Assembly: GCA_016934855.1 (NCBI GenBank)
Contig: JAFGSA010000046.1
Coordinates: forward strand, 108,050 to 172,049
Direction of reading: 5' to 3'
DNA length: 64,000 bases
Source: Elusimicrobiota bacterium
Lineage (GTDB): Bacteria; CG03; SLGR01; JAFGSA01
Shown: piece by piece, positions 26,705 to 35,574 of the stretch
Layout: each line of letters opens with the position of its first letter
Position numbering within the stretch: the first letter of the stretch is position 1
Notes under the pieces: generated by a model
The model's database searches: none
The model's input: only the letters and a program-made list of their open reading frames with translations
What the model was told of the DNA's origin: nothing
Translations under genes and position numbers: made by a program

Positions 26705-29479
26705 CTACTCCGGCCCGCGCAGTTCGCTCTCGGCGACGTTCAGAAAACAGTTGGGATTACAGATATTCCCGTTATTTCCAGCCAGTATCTTCTTCCTGAG
26801 TTCCCGCAGGCCCTCGCCGTTCCATATATCCCTCAGACTTTCACTTCCTCCCACAGCACCAACTTTTCTAAGGCAATAACAATGGCTTATCACTTCAGCC
26901 TTGCTGTTTATCATGAGCTGGCGCCACGGCTTCAAACACATGGGCCCTCCGGAAGGGCCGCTCTTTTCCCTGCCAGATCTCCCGCTCTCATCGCCTTTTT
27001 CCCCCGCCGCAGTACTTACAGTCATCCTGTTCACTATGCGGAGACCTTCGGGCAGCGCCCGGCGGCATAGATCACGGACCGCGTCCATAATATAAGGCTT
27101 GTCTTTCTCGTAATATCCGTTGCAGCCGGGCACGCCGAAACCCAGGGAAACCAGGTATAATGTGCCTATGCCGTATTTCTTCATAAAATCCGCCGCTTGC
27201 GCCAGCTCCCTGTAATTTTCCTCCATCACTACCATCTGCATGGACACTTCCAGTCCTTTTCCTTTCCTGCGGGATCCCGCACCCGAGTATTCACCGATCA
27301 ATTCCAGTATCGCAGCAAGCTTACCGTAATCTGCCCCTTTTCTTATCCTCTCATAGGTCGGCCTCGTCAACCCGTCGATCGATACAGTAAGATTGATATC
27401 GGCATCAGCCATGATCCCCAGCCACTGCCTGTCCAGAAGAAGGCCGTTTGTGCATATATCCTGCCTCAGACCATTATGGGACGAAGCTTCTTCCAGCAGT
27501 CCCCTGAATCCCGGGTAAAGAAACACCTCTCCGCCGGTCCAGGATATCCGCTCGAGATACGGCATGAGGTCCCTTACCTGAACCGCCGTATCGGGCGGCA
27601 GTTCCCAGTCTCCCCTGATGACCTCGCACATCACGCAGCTTATATTACATCTGCTCGTCAGGCTCACGTTAAGGGTTGTAGGCATGGATTCGAGTATAAC
27701 CCTGCCTTCGGATATCTCCATTTCGTTCAGCAGCCTGTTTCTGAAAGATATGCCCGGGGAATCTCCGATATCCGCAAGCGCTCTTCTGAATTCATCAGCT
27801 GATTCTTTCATCCTGCCCATATCGCGGTATAGACGGCCCAGGTTTACATGCGTATACGCATCGCGCGAACCGATACTGCAGACTTTTTCCGGGACCGCGA
27901 TAGCCTGCCCGCGGGCGGCGAATCCGCCCGGGATGCATCCTGCGCCGCAGCTGCCGTCATCCCTGTCTTCAACAATACTCTTCCTGACCGATCTGGCCTC
28001 GGGGCTGTTCCAGGCCTGTGCCAGGCTGACGCGCGCCGTATCCCCGACAGTCTTCATACAGCCGCAATGAAGCGTTATCTTCCCGCCGGTTGTTATGGTC
28101 AGCTGCTGCCACGGCCAAAGGCAGCGTATTCTTCCGGGCACGGCTGTCGCCGCGGTATTTTCTGCCTCATCAGAGGGATTGCCTGCGGGCAGGCTGCTGG
28201 CAACCTCTATCCCCTTCTGTCTTCCCCTTTCGATGATATGCCCCAGATATTCTTCGTCGATATTCACATGCCGGTTTCCCGGGTGCCCGCCGTTTTCACA
28301 GTTCTTCCAGGGCATGAATATGAGTATATCGAAACCATGGTCTTCGAGAAAATCGTTTATATGTTCAAGATCGGCCGCGTTTTCTTCCATCACGACCATA
28401 TGCATCCCGAGCTTCATCCCGGATTTTTTGCCCTCGCTCCCCTTTATACTGCATATCATATCCAGCTTTTTCCTTATATCCCCGAACGAGGCGCCTTTAT
28501 GTATTTTTTCGTAAGTTTCGCTGCACAGGCCGTTAACCGAAACCAGGAGGTTGACATCGCAATGGATAAACCTCCTCACCCAGGCTTCATCGACAAGCAG
28601 GCCGTTAGTGCAGATATTCTGGTGCAGATGCTCATGTTTTATCGCTTCCGAAAAAAGCGCGTCAAAACCCTCATAAAGGAACACCTCTCCGCCCGTCCAG
28701 TCGACGGTCTCGAGGGAGGGCATCATGCTTTTTATCTCTTCCGCCGTGTTTCGGGGGATATCCCAATGCTGCGCCGGCTTACTGCACATCACGCATTCCA
28801 GGTTACATCTCGATGTAAGGCTCGCGACCAGTTTTCTAGGCCCGGATTCCAGGCAGTCTTTTTTCTCTGTTATCTCCTTTTCGTTCAGCATCCAGTTCTT
28901 GAACCAAATTCGGCTCCCTGCTCTTTTCATGGCCTTATCGAACTCTTCCAGCGACTTTGCCGTGTCTCCGGCATCTCTGTATATCTTCCCCAAGGATATA
29001 TGCACGTTTTCATCTGCGGTGTTTTCGGAAGCCGCGCCCAGGGCGTCCTTTAAAATACCCGCCGCCCGGTCATACTCGCCCAGGGACCCGTATATTCCGC
29101 TCAGGGCTTCATATACCTCCCTTTTCCTGTACCCTTTGTCCAGGGCTTCGGAATATTCTTCGATCGCGCTGTTAAACTCATTTCGAACCCTGTATATATC
29201 GCCCATCTGCGCGTGTATCCTGCCGTCCCCGGGCTTCAGGCCGAGAGCAAGCCGGCATTCCTCGAACGCTTTGTCCTGGTCGCCCGAATCCAGGTATATC
29301 CTGCTGAGATCGTAATGCATACCGGCAATGTTAAAATCTTTTTCGATGGCCGTTCTCAGCTCATCCACGGCAAGGCCGATCTCTTTCTCCTTTTCATATT
29401 CCCAGGCAAGCCGGGCATGAAGTTCGCCGTTTTCCGGATCCCTGACAAGGGCCGCTTTCAGTTCGGATATCTTCGTCAT
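26705..29479 (-). CDS. Double radical SAM-SPASM fusion with TPRs
   Basis: A 924-residue protein with two complete rSAM-SPASM modules. The start at ATG 29477-29479 overlaps the upstream TGA as ATGA and gives the family cap (MTKISELKAALVRDPENG). Module 1: five TPRs, cysteines C225, C229, C232 (CNLECVMC), WTGGEVFLYEGF, but SVNGLCSETYE where paralogues have SIDG; tail CLWPWQQLTI, HCGC, AWN, CGAGC. A short region with one TPR (VNLGRLYRDMGRMKES) joins module 2: C611, C615, C618 (CNISCVMC), WTGGEVFLYPGF, VSIDGLTRPTYE, tail CLKPWRQLMI, HCYC, DIWN, CNPNC. Module 2 resembles the neighbour at 29476-31737. Fusion of adjacent tandem copies is the simplest origin. Confidence 0.95.
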   Translation of the reverse strand: MTKISELKAALVRDPENGELHARLAWEYEKEKEIGLAVDELRTAIEKDFNIAGMHYDLSRIYLDSGDQDKAFEECRLALGLKPGDGRIHAQMGDIYRVRNEFNSAIEEYSEALDKGYRKREVYEALSGIYGSLGEYDRAAGILKDALGAASENTADENVHISLGKIYRDAGDTAKSLEEFDKAMKRAGSRIWFKNWMLNEKEITEKKDCLESGPRKLVASLTSRCNLECVMCSKPAQHWDIPRNTAEEIKSMMPSLETVDWTGGEVFLYEGFDALFSEAIKHEHLHQNICTNGLLVDEAWVRRFIHCDVNLLVSVNGLCSETYEKIHKGASFGDIRKKLDMICSIKGSEGKKSGMKLGMHMVVMEENAADLEHINDFLEDHGFDILIFMPWKNCENGGHPGNRHVNIDEEYLGHIIERGRQKGIEVASSLPAGNPSDEAENTAATAVPGRIRCLWPWQQLTITTGGKITLHCGCMKTVGDTARVSLAQAWNSPEARSVRKSIVEDRDDGSCGAGCIPGGFAARGQAIAVPEKVCSIGSRDAYTHVNLGRLYRDMGRMKESADEFRRALADIGDSPGISFRNRLLNEMEISEGRVILESMPTTLNVSLTSRCNISCVMCEVIRGDWELPPDTAVQVRDLMPYLERISWTGGEVFLYPGFRGLLEEASSHNGLRQDICTNGLLLDRQWLGIMADADINLTVSIDGLTRPTYERIRKGADYGKLAAILELIGEYSGAGSRRKGKGLEVSMQMVVMEENYRELAQAADFMKKYGIGTLYLVSLGFGVPGCNGYYEKDKPYIMDAVRDLCRRALPEGLRIVNRMTVSTAAGEKGDESGRSGREKSGPSGGPMCLKPWRQLMINSKAEVISHCYCLRKVGAVGGSESLRDIWNGEGLRELRKKILAGNNGNICNPNCFLNVAESELRGPE

Positions 29480-31737
29480 ATAATCCCGGGATGCACGCAT
29501 TCCCAGCATAACGCGTCTTTCTTTATCTTTCCTGAAACACATACAGGATTACACCATTCACCGCTCCGGCCCGAGGCGATCTTTTCTCTTGCCAGACGGA
29601 TCGCGCTGCCGTTCCATATAGCTTCCAGTTCCTCTTCGCGGGAATTACCCACAGGCTTATTGCCGCAGAAACAGTGTATGCATACGGTATCGTTCGTGCC
29701 CAGGTTAAGCTGATGCCACGGCCAATGACACAGCAACCCGGGTTCTGTTTCATTGCCCCCCCCTTCCGGCCGGGTTCTGTCATCCGTTTTATCCGAGGGC
29801 GTTTCATTCGGATGCGGCAGATTATCGAACAGCTGTATTCCGCTCTCAGCCGCCTCTTCTGCCAGGGCAGCGACCTTTTGTCTGACTAGAGCCGCTTTCC
29901 TTTCGTCTGAAAAAAGACCGCTGTTCTCCTTTATGCAGTAATCCAGCGGAAGCAGCGACAAAAACTCGAATCCGAATTTCTTTGCGAATCCCACGACCCT
30001 GTCCAGCTCCGCCGAATTCTCCTCCATCACCACCATCTGCATGCCAAGCCTCATCTTCCCGCCCGCAGGCGTGCCTTCGGATTTCCTGTATCTGGCTATC
30101 ATCTCCAGTTTATCAAGCAATACGCCGAAATCCGCGCCGGTCCGTATTTTTTCGTAGGTCGGTTTTGTCACGCCGTCTATGGAAACAGTCAGGAGCACCC
30201 TGGAAGAGCTCAATATCCTGCACCATGACTCGTCGATTAGCAGGCCGTTGGTGCATATAGGCTGCTCGATCTGGGGATAAGAGGACGCTTTCTCGAACAG
30301 CCCGCGGAACCCGGGCGCCAGGAAAACCTCCCCCCCCACCCAGACGATACTCTGCAGGTAAGGCATAAGCCTGACTATCCCTTCAGCGGCCCGCTCCGAT
30401 ATATCCCACAGAGGGCCGATCGCTTCGCACATCGCGCAGCGGAGATTGCACCTGTTGGTCAATCCCGCGACTATCCTGCGCGGGTACGAATCAAGATTCA
30501 CTTTACGCCCGGATATCTCGATCTCGTTCAGCATCCAGTTGGAAAACCATTTCTCACCGCCGTAACGGCTTTTTTCCAGCGCCCTGCGGAACTCTTCCGC
30601 CGCCTTACGCGGTTCCCCGGCCGCCCGGCGCAGCCGCCCGAGTTCGATACGGGCGTTCCCCTCGTCGCATCCTTTCTCGATAGCGGAATTAAGCTCCCTT
30701 GCGGCCAGCTCGGTTTTACCCTGTTTTCCGTATATCCCTGCCAGCCTCATATTCCATTCACATCCTTCTCTTTCGGTCTCGTCTACGCAGCCGATCTCCC
30801 TGGCAGCCGCATCATAGTCATTTTTTTTCCACAGAACCCCGGCCAGCCTCAGGTGAAGATCCCTGTCGCGGGGAGACTCTTTCTGGGCATTCCTGAACGC
30901 CCCGGCAGCCAGGTCATACCTTCGCTGCTGCTCATACAGCCTTCCGAGATCCGAGTATAACCTCGCCGTAACCGGTCCTTTAGAGAGGGCCTCCTCGTAT
31001 TTAATAACAGCCTTATCTATATCATTCATCTTTTCATATGCCAGCCCCATCTCCCCGCAGATCCTGCCGTCACCGGGACCCATCCGGCATGCGGCTTCGA
31101 ATTCTTCCAAAGCCTCTTTGTACCTGCCCTGCCGGACATGTATACTGCCGAGCAGTTCATGTGCCTGGCTGCTGTCGGAACCGGAATCTATTTCTTCATT
31201 GAGCTTTTCCTGTGCTTTTTCATAATCTTTTTCTTCAAAATATATCCGCGCCAGCTCCACCCTGACACCGGCGGGGCTGTCTTTGGAAACCGCGGCTTTT
31301 TCCAGATATTCCACGGCCGCATGAAAGTCTCTTTTCCTTCGGTACAGCAGCCCCAGTTCCCTGGACACTTCCGCCGTCATATATCCCTTTTTTTCGGCCT
31401 TTTTATACTCGCCTATTGCGGGATCGTAATCGGTCATCACGGAATAAACCCTTCCCATCATCGCGTTGATGTGCCCGTCGTCCGGGGCCAGCTTAGCAGC
31501 CGCGGCAAGCTCGTCAAGAGCAAGGTTATATCTTCCCGCATCGCAGTACAGCCGGGCAAGTTCCTTTGATGCGCGCACTTTGTCAAAACCGTCTTCAACG
31601 GCTTTTTTCAGGTATTCTATCGCTTTATCCGCGTTTCCCAGCCGCTGCTGCTCGCACGCCGCATCGAAGTACCCGCTGCCGCTCCCGCCGTTACGCCCCA
31701 TCTTCGTGAATCGGGCGCCGGAGCTTTCGCTATTCAT
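29476..31737 (-). CDS. TPR-radical SAM-SPASM protein, long solenoid
   Basis: A 753-residue group A protein. About eleven TPRs fill residues 20-390; the linker is WFSNWMLNEIEISGRKVNLDSYPR. The rSAM cysteines are C430, C434, C437 (CNLRCAMC), with WVGGEVFLAPGF and VSIDGVTKPTYEKIRTGADFG. The tail has CHWPWHQLNL, HCFC, AIWN, CNPVC and a late CWEC. Start ATG 31735-31737 forms an ATGA overlap with the upstream stop. The GFRGLxEKASS and KPTYE segments match the second module of the adjacent fusion gene, supporting local duplication. Substrate unknown. Confidence 0.95.
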   Translation of the reverse strand: MNSESSGARFTKMGRNGGSGSGYFDAACEQQRLGNADKAIEYLKKAVEDGFDKVRASKELARLYCDAGRYNLALDELAAAAKLAPDDGHINAMMGRVYSVMTDYDPAIGEYKKAEKKGYMTAEVSRELGLLYRRKRDFHAAVEYLEKAAVSKDSPAGVRVELARIYFEEKDYEKAQEKLNEEIDSGSDSSQAHELLGSIHVRQGRYKEALEEFEAACRMGPGDGRICGEMGLAYEKMNDIDKAVIKYEEALSKGPVTARLYSDLGRLYEQQRRYDLAAGAFRNAQKESPRDRDLHLRLAGVLWKKNDYDAAAREIGCVDETEREGCEWNMRLAGIYGKQGKTELAARELNSAIEKGCDEGNARIELGRLRRAAGEPRKAAEEFRRALEKSRYGGEKWFSNWMLNEIEISGRKVNLDSYPRRIVAGLTNRCNLRCAMCEAIGPLWDISERAAEGIVRLMPYLQSIVWVGGEVFLAPGFRGLFEKASSYPQIEQPICTNGLLIDESWCRILSSSRVLLTVSIDGVTKPTYEKIRTGADFGVLLDKLEMIARYRKSEGTPAGGKMRLGMQMVVMEENSAELDRVVGFAKKFGFEFLSLLPLDYCIKENSGLFSDERKAALVRQKVAALAEEAAESGIQLFDNLPHPNETPSDKTDDRTRPEGGGNETEPGLLCHWPWHQLNLGTNDTVCIHCFCGNKPVGNSREEELEAIWNGSAIRLAREKIASGRSGEWCNPVCVSGKIKKDALCWECVHPGII

Positions 31738-33608
31738 ATGGGTTTAACCCTGCATATGGTTTCCGACATCCTGTAATCGCAAAGTCCCTCGTAATCATCT
31801 TCCAGTATCTTTTTCCTGTACTCCCGCATTACTTCATTGTTCCATATATCGTCCAGCGCTGCCTTGTCATATACGCTTCCGGCCACTTTTCTGCACCTGC
31901 AGTTAGGCCTGATGCCGTAATTAACGTCCAGAAACAGGTACTGCCAGGGCCACAGGCATCTTGCTCTTCGCCGGCCCGCTGGTTCCGCTGCAGACCCGTC
32001 ACCACCTATGGCGGGCAGCATGTTGCGGAAACATATATTGTATTCACGCGCCCTGGCCTCCAGTTCCGGTATCACTTTTTCCAGGTACGCGCCCGCCCGC
32101 TCGTCCTGGTGAAGAAATATATTCTCCTGCGTGAAAACATGATGCACGGGTATCAGCGAGAAATCGTCAAACCCGTATTCTCTAGCGAAATCCGCTATCC
32201 TGTCTATCTCCGTATAATTGGATTTCATCACTACGAAAATAAGGGAGGTTACGAGTTTACCGGAATTTTTCTTGTACTCATTGATATTCCCGAGACATTT
32301 CAGAAGTTTGCCGAATTCGGCGCCTTTTCTGATCTTTTCGTATATTTCCCGCCCGAAACCGTCTATGGAAAAACTCAGGTTGATATTAGCCCTGCTGAAT
32401 TTCTCCGCCCATCTCCTGTCAATGAACAGCCCGTTAGTTATAACGGACTGCTGCATCGACGGATACTGTGCCGCCGCCTCGAAAAGCTCTTCGAAATGCT
32501 CGTAAAGGAATACCTCTCCCCCGTGCCAGAGAACTTTTTCCATATACGGGAACCAGCTCTTGATCCCGGATGCCATGCCGTAAGGGAGATCCAGTATTTC
32601 CCTCCCGACAAAATCGCACATGGTACATTGCAGGTTGCACCTCGTAGTCAGCACCGCCCCGAGGACCCTCGGTTTCGATTCGAGGAAAGTCTTTCCATCG
32701 CTTACTTCTATCTGGTTAAGTATCATGTTCCTGAACCATTTTTCGTTCTTCGCGGGGCTAATTTCCAGTGCTTTCTCGAATTCCTTCACGGACATATCAA
32801 ACCTGCCCTCCTCCCTGTATATCTCCCCCAGCCTTATCCTGGTACGCGCGTCTTCATATCCCTGTTCGACAGCTTTCTTGCACTCTCTTGCCGCTTCGTC
32901 TGTTCTGTTCAGAAACCCGTTAATAAAGGATAATTCCGCGTGAAGTTCGCCGCATCCCGGATGCACGGCCAGGGCTTTTCCCAGTTCGGCTGCGGCTTCA
33001 TCGTATCTGCCCTGGGCGCTGTATATTCCGCTTATCCTTCTGGAGATCTCGGGACCGCACCCTTTTTCGGCCGCTTTTTTCAGCGCGGCCAGTGCCGAAT
33101 CGTAATCCTGCTTTTTTTCATGGATGCGGCCCAGGGTTATGTAGAACGCCGGGTTATCCCGGTCCATGTCCAGAGCCCTGGCCAGCTCATCCAGAGCCGG
33201 CCTGTAATCTCCCAGTTCTCCGTAAACCCTGCCGATATCGCCGCGGACGGCGGCGGTGTCATACCCCTTTTCAAGCGCGGTTTTCAGCTCTTTCAGCGCG
33301 GCGGTATAATCTTTTCTGGATTCATGTATTCTTGCCAGTTCCGCATTCGGTTCCCCGTCACGCGGATCGAGCTCCGTTATTCTCTTCAATTCAGCTGCCG
33401 CTTCGTCATAATCCCCCAGCATCCTCAGCATCCTTGCAATGTTTTTCCCGGCCTGGATCCTGTTAAAACCTTCCTTTACTGCTTTCTTAAAGGCAGCGGC
33501 GGCTTTCCTGTATTCGCCGTTTCTGTCATATACGCAGGCTTCTTCGAAGCTGGCGATACCGCCGGAGTTATAATCCTTACCGCTGTTTTTTTCAGTATCG
33601 ATACTCAT
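31734..33608 (-). CDS. TPR-radical SAM-SPASM protein (CRC-tail subclade)
   Basis: A 624-residue group A protein. Eight TPRs (residues 15-285), linker WFRNMILNQIEVSDGKTFLESKPR, rSAM C324, C328, C331 (CNLQCTMC), WHGGEVFLYEHF, TNGLFIDRRWA and FSIDGFGREIYE. The tail is CLWPWQYL, NCRC, AGSVYD, DIWNNEVMREYR and CDYRMSETIC, the same form as at 25115-26701. Start ATG 33606-33608. The 73 nt to the upstream stop is the longest gap in the left half of the window, and the Shine-Dalgarno is weak, so a local initiation signal cannot be excluded. Confidence 0.95.
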   Translation of the reverse strand: MSIDTEKNSGKDYNSGGIASFEEACVYDRNGEYRKAAAAFKKAVKEGFNRIQAGKNIARMLRMLGDYDEAAAELKRITELDPRDGEPNAELARIHESRKDYTAALKELKTALEKGYDTAAVRGDIGRVYGELGDYRPALDELARALDMDRDNPAFYITLGRIHEKKQDYDSALAALKKAAEKGCGPEISRRISGIYSAQGRYDEAAAELGKALAVHPGCGELHAELSFINGFLNRTDEAARECKKAVEQGYEDARTRIRLGEIYREEGRFDMSVKEFEKALEISPAKNEKWFRNMILNQIEVSDGKTFLESKPRVLGAVLTTRCNLQCTMCDFVGREILDLPYGMASGIKSWFPYMEKVLWHGGEVFLYEHFEELFEAAAQYPSMQQSVITNGLFIDRRWAEKFSRANINLSFSIDGFGREIYEKIRKGAEFGKLLKCLGNINEYKKNSGKLVTSLIFVVMKSNYTEIDRIADFAREYGFDDFSLIPVHHVFTQENIFLHQDERAGAYLEKVIPELEARAREYNICFRNMLPAIGGDGSAAEPAGRRRARCLWPWQYLFLDVNYGIRPNCRCRKVAGSVYDKAALDDIWNNEVMREYRKKILEDDYEGLCDYRMSETICRVKPI

Positions 33609-33681
33609 AAATATTCGATCTGCCCGGTCTCATCCTCCGGTACAGGCTCCTGTTTATTTTAACTTATTTCCGGTATCCGTT
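33609..33681 (-). other. 73-nt intergenic gap
   Basis: This is the longest gap in the array without a coding explanation. It contains a short perfect inverted repeat (acagg-ct-cctgt, near 33643-33654), too weak and with no T tract, so it is not a convincing terminator. No clear -35/-10 pair is visible. A 13-codon ORF beginning at an ATG directly after GGAGG overlaps the next start but is too short to support. It could be a degraded gene end or a site of mRNA processing; nothing firmer can be said. Confidence 0.35.
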
Positions 33682-35574
33682 TTAAAGACCGTGTTTCTCA
33701 TCCGGACCCGGACTGTCACCGATGGAGCTTCTTTCGACCGCCCTCATCAGCTCCTTTTTATAAAGCTCCTTCTTTCCCATTCTCTTATAGAGCCAGCAGA
33801 GTTCCGCCCTGAGCTTCAGATTCTGCGGGTAATCCTTTAAAACATCCATTATGTGCTTTACCGCTTCATCGAACCTGCCGGCTCTGCTGTAAAGTCCTGC
33901 TATCTCTACATGCACGGATCCGTCTTTCTCGCCGGGAGCCGCTTTTTTCAGTTCCTCGATTGCGGCATCCGTTTCGTTCCTCTGTTCATATAGCTTCGCA
34001 AGCTCGATCCTGCAGACCGAATCTCCCGGATCGAGTTCCAATGTTCTGCAAAAAAGACTTTCGGCGGTTTTATAGTCTTTCATCTTCACGCTCAGCAGCC
34101 CGAGCCGCCTGATAAAGCCGGAGAACCCCGGGTTCAACTCTATTGCCGCGCGCAGTGAATCGGCCGCCTGGCCGTAACTGCCCTGGCCCTCGTAAGCCAA
34201 GCTTATATCGGAATACAGCTCGTATCTGCCCGGTTCTTTCTTCAGCGCGCTGTTTAATTCCTCTACCGCCCGGGCGTACTCACCTGTGTTCATGTATATT
34301 CTTCCCAGGCTCCAGCGGACTGACGCCGTGTCATGGCCGCGATCCAGCGCGGCATTGAGCTCGCTTGCAGCTTCCTTGAAGTTCCCCGACTTCTCATGCA
34401 AAAACCCCAGCCTGGCCCGGATATCACCTTTTCCCGGATCAAGATCCGACGCAGCCTTATATTCCCGTAAAGCCTGCTCTTCTTCTCCCTCTTTTTCGCA
34501 GACCTCGCCCAGGAAAACATGCGCCTTGGCGGATGACGGGTTCAATTCCATCGCTTTCTTCAACTCCTTCTCAGCGGACTTCGCGTTTCCAAGCCTTATA
34601 TGGATACAGCCCAGGTCCTCATGAATACCGCTGCCTGAGTATCCTTTTGACAAAGCTTCTTCGTATTCCCTTACGGCACCGGGAAGTTCTCCTGTTTTCT
34701 CGTAAAGCCCCCCGAGAAGCGCATGGTATTCTCCCTTGCCGGGATTCATGCTGACGGCTTTCTCTAATTCTCCCAGGGCGGCAGAGTAATCTTTTTTCTC
34801 CCTCAGGATCATACCGAGTTCCGCGTGTATTTCATCTCCCGAGGCGGACAGGCCGGCAGCTTTATGGAACTGTTCAACGGCTTGCGCGTCTTTCCCCTGC
34901 CTGAAGTATATCCTCCCCAGAGAAAGATGCAGCTCCCGGGTCCCGCGTTCATCCTTTAAGGATTTCTTGTATGCCGAGGCGGCGCGCTCCAGGTCGCCCC
35001 GGCCCTCGTATATCCTGCCCAGGAGCATACTGCATTCCTCACAACCCTGCCCCGAAGATTCCGCTTTCGCCGCTGCCTTTTCGGCAGAGTCGTAATCCTT
35101 CATCATTTCGTATACCGCGCCTGCCTTCAGATAGTATCGGGTTTTGTCGAGGCCTTTCTTATAAGCCGAATTCAGCTCTTCGAGCGCCCGGCCGTACTCT
35201 TTCATTCTTATGCATATATCGGCGATATTCATCCTGACTTCCGCCGTATCGTACCCCGACATTACGGCTTTTTCAAGTTCTTCCAGCGCTCCCACGTAAT
35301 CTTTTAATCCCATGTAAGTCAGCGCGATCTCAAAATGTATCTGCCCTTTCCACGGAGCCAGCGCGGCAGCAGACCGCAATTTTGACAGCGCTCCGTCCGC
35401 TTCGCCGGATTCACGAAGAGATCTTCCTTCTTCTATATAGCTGCGGACCACCACGTATTTTCTGGAATACCTGCCGAAAAAAACTTTCTCCCATATTAGA
35501 ACCGCCAGGTTTGCCATTCTGCCCCTGAGAGACCCGAGACTCCCTATCCTTTTTTTATTGACAGCGCCTGTCAT
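33682..35574 (-). CDS. TPR-only protein
   Basis: A 630-residue protein made of about sixteen TPR motifs (residues 50-620) with no rSAM domain, no GGE motif and no SPASM tail. The start is ATG 35572-35574, overlapping the upstream TGA as ATGA; the frame is open further upstream but that stretch shadows the neighbouring gene. The N-terminus is basic with a short hydrophobic patch (MANLAVLIWEKVFFG), not a convincing signal or membrane helix. TPR sequences match those of the neighbours (YDTAEVRMNIA, LDPGKGDIRARLG). It may have lost its catalytic half or serve as a scaffold or adaptor for the enzymes; the sequence does not decide. Confidence 0.94.
   Translation of the reverse strand: MTGAVNKKRIGSLGSLRGRMANLAVLIWEKVFFGRYSRKYVVVRSYIEEGRSLRESGEADGALSKLRSAAALAPWKGQIHFEIALTYMGLKDYVGALEELEKAVMSGYDTAEVRMNIADICIRMKEYGRALEELNSAYKKGLDKTRYYLKAGAVYEMMKDYDSAEKAAAKAESSGQGCEECSMLLGRIYEGRGDLERAASAYKKSLKDERGTRELHLSLGRIYFRQGKDAQAVEQFHKAAGLSASGDEIHAELGMILREKKDYSAALGELEKAVSMNPGKGEYHALLGGLYEKTGELPGAVREYEEALSKGYSGSGIHEDLGCIHIRLGNAKSAEKELKKAMELNPSSAKAHVFLGEVCEKEGEEEQALREYKAASDLDPGKGDIRARLGFLHEKSGNFKEAASELNAALDRGHDTASVRWSLGRIYMNTGEYARAVEELNSALKKEPGRYELYSDISLAYEGQGSYGQAADSLRAAIELNPGFSGFIRRLGLLSVKMKDYKTAESLFCRTLELDPGDSVCRIELAKLYEQRNETDAAIEELKKAAPGEKDGSVHVEIAGLYSRAGRFDEAVKHIMDVLKDYPQNLKLRAELCWLYKRMGKKELYKKELMRAVERSSIGDSPGPDEKHGL

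Noticed and set aside
33640..33660. Inverted repeat in the 73-nt gap as a transcription terminator
   Set aside because: The stem is only 5 bp and there is no following T tract in the direction of transcription.
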